64,000 bases of DNA. Source: Schistocephalus solidus. Lineage: Eukaryota > Platyhelminthes > Cestoda > Diphyllobothriidea > Diphyllobothriidae. Each line of letters begins with the position of its first letter. Position 1 is the first letter of the stretch. The position numbers were made by a program, and so were the translations under genes. The stretch is taken from NCBI GenBank assembly GCA_017591395.1, contig WEDG01000303.1:62001-126000 (forward strand), given 5' to 3'. Under the pieces are notes generated by a model, which was given only the letters and a program-made list of their open reading frames with translations, made no database searches and had not been told where the DNA came from. Shown in pieces: positions 58,356 through 64,000 of this stretch.

Positions 58356-59929
58356 TGAGCCGCGAGCTGAGGGTTGGCGTCATTTCTCTACACTGTTGCC
58401 ACGGGCTCGACCTAAAACTAACACTAACTAAGCTTCATGAATTATCGCCTGGTATACAATAGTTACTTACTTCAATATTCTACCCAGACGTGAGTTTGAA
58501 CACCGAAACTTCTCAGAAATTATAACCTGTGAGAATATTTCTGACTTCAAGATATTTGTAATGATTATTTGTTAAGAAATGCGCAAACTTATTTCTGTAT
58601 CACGAGAAATAATCTTTCGGATCGCAAAGGATACATCGGAATCAAAAAAGAGAAAAGTTGCCAACAGTAAAACAGTTACTTGTGACGTTTTTATCGACAG
58701 ACATGATGGAAAAACAATTACTAAAGGTTCAGCATTCCACAAATATGGTTCAGTATTATCTTTCCTCCTGCTTAGCCAGCCAAATAAAATACTGTTATTC
58801 TTAACTTAAGCGTAAGCTTGTGTGTTTGTTCAAAATTTCAAAAGTTAAGCCCCAATATCTGGCTACATGTCGGGGAAATCAAGCTGTGAACTGAATGCTA
58901 AGCTTTCGCACAAGGAACTAAATGGAGTAGATTTTATAGTGTTCACTGTTTGTCTGCTTAAAATACCTATTTTCGGTGAAAGCAAAACCATCGATACAGA
59001 AGAGGGTTTTCTAATGTAAATATTTGAAAACGAATTTTTGTTTGAACAATAATTAAAACAACACTTGTAAACGTATTCGATATAGGCCTTTTTATCCCAT
59101 CTGCATTCCGAACGAAAAAGGTAACGAAGTTTGCACCACTTTACTGAAGGAAACTATGAAAGTCAAGCAGTGTTAAAAGGTGTGTCTCAGAAAGAAAATG
59201 TCAAGTGGCAAGGATGATTTTTTATGTTTAAGTTAACGTCATTAAAAAGCTGCTCCTAAGCCACAAATGACGTGGGCACTGGATCGCAGACGAAGGTGCG
59301 AGATGATACTGGCAGACAGGCTTATTAAAGTGGCTAATGATCAGCAAACTTAACTCCCACTTTCGGATCTCAGGTGTTTGGTAGCAGCAACATGACCACT
59401 CCAGTAACTCCTGTAATCTCCGCTGGTTCCTTTTGTATTGTCCTCCAGAGTGCACGCTGAACGTTGGATTGGATAAAAAATAGGCAGGGCTTTGTAAGCA
59501 AATCCATAAGCGCAGTTTCATGCGAGTGTTTGGTTGACATTTACGAGAGCTACGTCGTATGCAATAGGCAACACTCTTCTTCATGCACTGAAATTCGTGT
59601 GTTAAAGCAGAGAGGTTAATTGCACTTATTTATCTCAGCTTTAATCACCATTTTGCCTGAACAACGAAGCTGGTAAATGACAGTCATAAAACCTCACACC
59701 AAGATAATTCTGTCACCTCAGGATTAAGGCTTTCGAAAGAGTTGCTTTGAGGGCGCCTGTATCAACCATACTATGTAAAAAGGATATCTTAATTATCAGG
59801 CATTTTTTCCTTGAAGATTAATTACCTTTGCAATGTAAGTACATTTAAGATAAACCACGCTTTAGGTTATATTTATAGTACTCATTTGGTAGAAAGTGGC
59901 GTCTTCATCAAAGTCTTTACTTAAAGATG
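58356..59929. other. no gene recognised
   Basis: Open frames 58579-58809 (+) and 59228-59584 (-) have no identifiable motif. Confidence 0.35.
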
Positions 59930-60330
59930 GGGTTTCTTTTGATTTTGAAACTTTGAAAATAACGACTTGACATTGCAATTGCATTCATGGTTTCAAAACT
60001 ACATGCTGCATACCCTTCGTCTAAGGAAAATCAAATTTTCTCGTCACTGTGAGATAGAAGCTACATAGTGCTCAGAAATATAGTAATTGATGTGGATCAT
60101 ATTGTATAATTTCTAAGAATCATTAATAAATGGAGAGATATGATGTTTTGTAAAGAGCTATTTAATGGTCTTAAAAAATATTATAATTGGAAACTATTTT
60201 AAAACCGGAAGAAAACCCTTACTAAAAGTATGAAATTGAAAGAAATACTTCGTGGCAAGATGTGTCCAAGAAAGCCTAACATGGTGCATGTTTTCTACAG
60301 AATAAATTCAAATATGCCTGGGTGTGGCGC
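59930..60330 (+). repeat. dispersed repeat family D, copy 2
   Basis: Colinear with 9285-9720. Confidence 0.55.
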
Positions 60331-60461
60331 ACGTATGGGAAAAATGCATACTTCTTAAGCGGTTATTTTTACAGAGTGTAGTACTTGCATGTGGCTGTAA
60401 AACGGTCCTTTAAATACGGGCATCTTCTTGTGACTGATAAGTTTGGCAGTTTTGCACCATG

Positions 60462-60463
<2 letters not shown>

Positions 60464-60499
<36 letters not shown>
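60464..60499. repeat. (TA)n microsatellite
   Basis: About 18 TA repeats next to an inverted SINE. Confidence 0.95.
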
Positions 60500-60502
<3 letters not shown>

Positions 60503-60695
60503 AAGTGTTCGGCTCAACGATCTGCTTAAGGAACATGTACGTTCCATTGTGCCCTAGAGCTCACATTAGAGCCCTCGCAAGCGGTCGCATAGCGACGTGT
60601 AGCATATGATGAAATTGAACCGACAAAGACAAGGGAGACCGGAATGGCCATTCCTGGCTTATTAGCCGTCATCAGCCAGTCATACCCAATCCTCA
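60500..60695 (-). repeat. SINE family S, reverse-oriented subfamily copy
   Basis: Reverse complement carries the body (GGAATGGCCATTCCTGGCTT, then TTAGCCGTCATCAGCCAG on this strand) and the same alternative tail (CACGTCGCTATGCGAC, inverse) as the piece at 51258-51385. It joins head-on with the forward array at about 60695. Confidence 0.75.
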
Positions 60696-61790
60696 GTGGG
60701 TAGAGCGTTGGACTTCTGCCCAACAAGGTCGCGAGTTTGAGGCTCGGGCGCCGCAGCGCCTGGGTTTGGGTATGGCTGGCTGATGACGGCTATCGCCAGA
60801 AATGGCCATTCCAGTCTCCCCTTTGTCTTTGTCGGTCATGTTATTCTGCCTATATACTTAGCTGCCTTACGGCTGCTGGCGGGGCTTGAGAGTTAGCCCC
60901 AAGGCACAACGGGACGAGTGAGTCCTTTACCCGACCGGTGAGTGCCCCATTACCATTGTCAATATTCCCGATCGAAACCGGCAAGACAACGAGCTCGTGG
61001 CGCAGTGGGTAGAGCTAAAGACTTCTGCCCGACAAGGTCACGAGTTCGAGGCTCGGGCGCCGCAGCGCCTGGGTTCGGGTATGGCTGGCTGATGACGGCT
61101 AATAAGCCAGAAATGGCCATTCCAGTCTCCCTTGTCTTTGTTGGTTATGTTATTCTGCCTATACACTTAGCTGCCTTACGGCTGCTGGTGGGGCTTGAGA
61201 GTTAGCCCCAAGGCACAACGGGACGAGTGAGTCCTGTACCCGATCGATGAGTGCCTCATTACCATTGTCAATATTCCCGAACGAAACCGGCAAGACAGCG
61301 AGCTCGTGGCGCAGTGGGTAGAGCGTTGGACTTCTGCCCGACAAGGTCGCGAGTTCAAAGCTCGGGCGCCGCAGCGCCTGAGTTTGGGTATGGCTGGCTA
61401 ATGACGACTTATAAGCCAGAAATGGCCATTCCAGTCTCCCTTGTCTTTGTTGGTTATGTTATTATGCCTATATACTGAGCTGCCTTACGGCTGCTGGCGG
61501 GGCTTGAGAGTTAGCCCCAAGGCACAACGGGACGAGTGAGTCCTGTACCCGATCGGTGAGTGCCCAATTACCATTGTCAATATTCCCGTTCGAAACAGGC
61601 AAGACAACGAGCTCGTGGCACAGTAAGTAGAGCGTTGGACTTCTGCCCAACAAGGTCGTGCGTTCGAGGCTCAGGCGCCGCAGCGCCTGGGTTCGGGTAT
61701 GGCTGGCTGATGATGGCTAATAAGCCAGAAATGGTCATTCCAGTCTCCCTTGTCCTTGTCGGTTATGTTATTCTGTATATATATATAAGG
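60695..61790 (+). repeat. tandem array of tRNA-derived SINE units, period 309 bp
   Basis: The phrase GACTTCTGCC ends at 60720, 61029, 61338 and 61647, exactly 309 bp apart each time. Each unit has a tRNA-like head (A box TGGCGCAGTGGG, for example 60998-61009; B box GAGTTCGAGGCTC, for example 61042-61054), the GGCTGGCTGATGACGGCTAA body, the CCCCAAGGCACAACGGGACG tail, and a short link containing ATTACCATTGTCAATATTCC before the next head. The last copy stops at a short (TA)n at 61776. Confidence 0.95.
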
Positions 61791-62000
61791 AGACTGTAAG
61801 CGGGCTGAAAGCGCTCAACCCTTCCCATAATCCTAACCCTAATTTTAATAATATATTTCGTATGCTTACATACTAACCCTAAATCTAAGTCCGTACTCTA
61901 AGGCTTTATGCCTCTACTTATTACCAAAACCCTAGTCCTTACCCTCATATTAACCCTAAAGCCCAACCTTTACTCTAAATCTCGACCCCGACTTTGCCGA
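61791..62000 (-). repeat. degenerate CCCTAA-type repeat
   Basis: Irregular CCTAACCCTAA, ACTAACCCTAAATC, AACCCTAGTCC and AACCCTAAAGCCC variants directly after the SINE array. I could not find the MITE termini here. Confidence 0.75.
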
Positions 62001-62959
62001 ATAAAGTGATACGAAGGTAGGCATAATATCGCTACTTTATTCATATAAGTAACTATCTTAGAGTAATAAAAACATGAAAATGCCAATCCAATGCATGTTT
62101 TCTGTCGGCCATGAAAGGATACAGATATTGGCAGCATAACAACTGCTGAGTGAGCAGTTACTAATTATCTCCAAAATGAAACAGTAAGGTTTATTGAGCC
62201 GGGCGAACTAAAACGCTCCCCACGTAGGCATTATGGCCACTTAATCACCGGGCATCCAAGCATGTATCATTGCATGAATGCTCTGCTTTTTTTCTCAGAA
62301 TTTTTTTCAATGACGGAATGTGTACTACCTTAATAGAAGATCATGATGACGACAATAAAGGTAATAAACCGATCAGCTAATGTTCCATTGTAGCTGACAA
62401 ATGGCTTGTTTACCAAGCTTCAAGGTGGAAGAATGTGATGGGCGGTAATTTAAGAGCATCCTAAAGATAGGCTGGGATGGTCTTATTTGAAGAAAAATGT
62501 CCATCGCGCCTGCTAGGACTTTTGAGTGCGGTCTGGCCTATGAGCGGCTAAGCGTGCATGATCAGCAACAAGTTGTTCCCCGACATCCCCACTTCATCAC
62601 TTAAACAAAACCATGAGCCATCCTGGAGTTTGGCTGCAGCCTTCGGCATTCATCGACGGGGGGATAGCTTTCGTAATAAGTGCACGCAAATCTGTCTGTT
62701 GGCAGTTCAGAAGGTAAAAAATTCTGCCAAAGCTAGCGACCAAATCCAAATTTTTACATACATCAGCCACCCTTTCCGCCTGAAGCCACCAGTCAATTTT
62801 TATTCCTGTCAGTAACCCTGACTTCACCCTCATTCAAAGCATTATCGTAATAGTCAACGTCCCTTATGTCGTGCTTGCTAATCGCGTAGGTATTAAAGAA
62901 TTTTGTTGGATAAGTCTTCTGATGGGTCCTTGAATTTATTGAAAAATCAGGGGTTTAGG
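62001..62959. other. no gene recognised
   Basis: 62601-62639 is nearly identical to 63289-63327 (TTAAACAAAACC, AGCCATCCTGGAGTT, GGCTGCAG), so part of this may already belong to the 5' region of the LINE that follows. Confidence 0.4.
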
Positions 62960-64000
62960 GAGTGCTAGTTAGGGGTAGCACCACACAGATAGCATTTGGT
63001 CACTCAATTTGTCTCGTACAGGTGGTGAATTCTCCTGAGGCCACCTCTAACTGGAACCAAACTCTTACATGTGGCTCCTCGTAGCTTGGCTCTTCCTAGC
63101 GGCCAAACCCCGGGCATCCGTCACGACCGGCAGGCTAAACCAGGTGGGGGTCACCGGTGCTGTGTGAGCCTCCACACCCGGTTTGTCTAATTCCTGAACT
63201 TCCCACCTCCCCCCCTATAAAACAGTCCTAAGGTGGGTGTGATAGCAACCCCGTAGTTGGCCCAGGTTGGCTCGGGTCACTCTCACGCTTAAACAAAACC
63301 GTTAGCCATCCTGGAGTTCGGCTGCAGTCTAAGATGTTCAAGCATCCCTAATTAGGGACAGCACTGCTTGCCTCCTCGCGGAGGAAGGGGCTAGAAAAGA
63401 TGCCCTAAAAAATGCTGGGTCTCACGTCTTCTGCAGCTGGCCACGGCTCACAGATCGCAAAATATGTGGTCGTTAAACTCAAACAAACAACAAGACTCCC
63501 CGTCCCCATCCCCCGTGCCATACCCTCCAGGCTGCACGGATGAGTCCGCTCACACTAGCAGCCTGAAATTTTCGTTCCATTTTAGACAATCCTAGGAGCA
63601 ACCGGCCGAAACGGAGGATGGCGTTATTCACTCTTGGGAACTGGCGCGCTCCAAGGTGGCATGGCTGCGCTCAGCAAGAGCCGATTATCTGAGCAGAGTC
63701 AGCTGGAGCAGGTGGGTGCTGGTTACACCTTCTTCTGGGGCGGCCGGCCAAAGCAGAGCGACGCGACGCTGGTGTTGACTTTGTCATCCGGAACGACATA
63801 GTGGGATGTCTGCCCTGTCTGGCGCCTTATGAGCCTCCACCTGCCTCTTCGGGGAGACAAGTTCACCAACATCATCAATGCTTACGCTCCCCCAACGACG
63901 AGCTCTGATGCGGTGAAGGACAAATTCTACGATGACCTGCACGCCCTGCTGCCGACTGTGCCCGAAGTCCTTGGTGACTTCAATGTCCACGACAGGACAG
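62960..64000 (+). pseudogene. non-LTR retrotransposon 5' region and EEP endonuclease domain, cut by window end
   Basis: Non-coding 5' sequence runs to about 63566. The endonuclease then reads, across three frame changes, RSILDNPRSNRPKRRMAL (from 63573), ALSKSRLSEQSQLEQVGAGY and TFFWGGRP (from 63661), [20 protein letters not shown] (from 63759), then [20 protein letters not shown] and LGDFNVH (from 63829). GDFN at 63973-63984 is the conserved catalytic motif of endonuclease/exonuclease/phosphatase (EEP) nucleases. This nuclease nicks target DNA to prime reverse transcription in APE-type LINEs. It is probably the same family as the decayed copy at 35-37.3 kb, which lacks this part. The Glu of the S-E-T-R motif is Lys (SKSR), and frameshifts show the copy is dead. 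The reverse transcriptase would lie beyond the window. Confidence 0.85.

Noticed and set aside
60942..61799. Repeated short open frames on both strands
   Set aside because: They are translations of the 309 bp SINE units and repeat with the same period.

Overview
The window looks like nuclear DNA of a flatworm, most probably a tapeworm of the broad diphyllobothriid group. I infer this from short exons separated by repeat-filled introns, Penelope-like elements, a non-LTR retrotransposon that carries C2H2 zinc fingers after its reverse transcriptase, tRNA-derived SINEs, and many degenerate TTAGGG-type tracts. Gene density is very low and most of the 64 kb is transposon debris. The species call is an inference; no species-diagnostic gene is present.

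Three host genes are supported. (1) A two-exon gene for the RNase P/MRP protein Rpp29 (POP4) lies on the + strand (exons 17623-18075 and 22379-22801). Its 4.3 kb intron holds a MITE-like element, hAT transposase fragments and a SINE. (2, 3) Two paralogous two-exon genes, also + strand, encode unrecognised 82- and 80-residue membrane hairpin proteins (31095-31991 and 52607-53358). They lie in a roughly 2.3 kb segmental duplication whose two copies are about 21 kb apart, and share intron position and phase, reading frame, upstream blocks and poly(A) signal. A few other open segments (14486-14773, 47210-47338, 55435-55589) could be exons but are weak.

Layout: 1-1.9 kb has nothing recognised. 1.98-7.2 kb is a near-perfect tandem duplication of a 2,605 bp unit, with a third partial copy running into related repeats. 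8-16 kb is repeat debris, a CpG-rich island and a compound microsatellite. 16.3-17.2 kb is a dead Penelope-like reverse transcriptase. 17.6-22.8 kb is POP4. 23-30 kb holds MITE, Penelope, Ty3/gypsy and tRNA-like SINE fragments. 30.1-32.5 kb is the first copy of the membrane-protein gene. 35-37.3 kb is a decayed non-LTR retrotransposon (minus). 41.8-45.3 kb is a decayed Penelope element (minus). 45.9-48.2 kb holds SINEs, one with a 366 bp trinucleotide expansion. 48.8-51.1 kb is a nearly intact Penelope element with RT and GIY-YIG domains. 51.6-53.85 kb is the second membrane-protein gene. 54.9-58.4 kb has LINE scraps, a 132 bp-arm palindrome and a TGACCTTGA-rich minisatellite. 60.5-61.8 kb is a SINE tandem array with an exact 309 bp period. 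The last kilobase is the 5' end and endonuclease domain of another non-LTR element.

The least conventional structures are: a MITE-like family whose terminal inverted repeats enclose degenerate telomere-like repeats; Penelope elements bounded by inverted terminal sequences next to (TA)n tracts; and a tRNA-derived SINE whose loci repeatedly start in mid-unit, as if units arise from a tandem or circular template.
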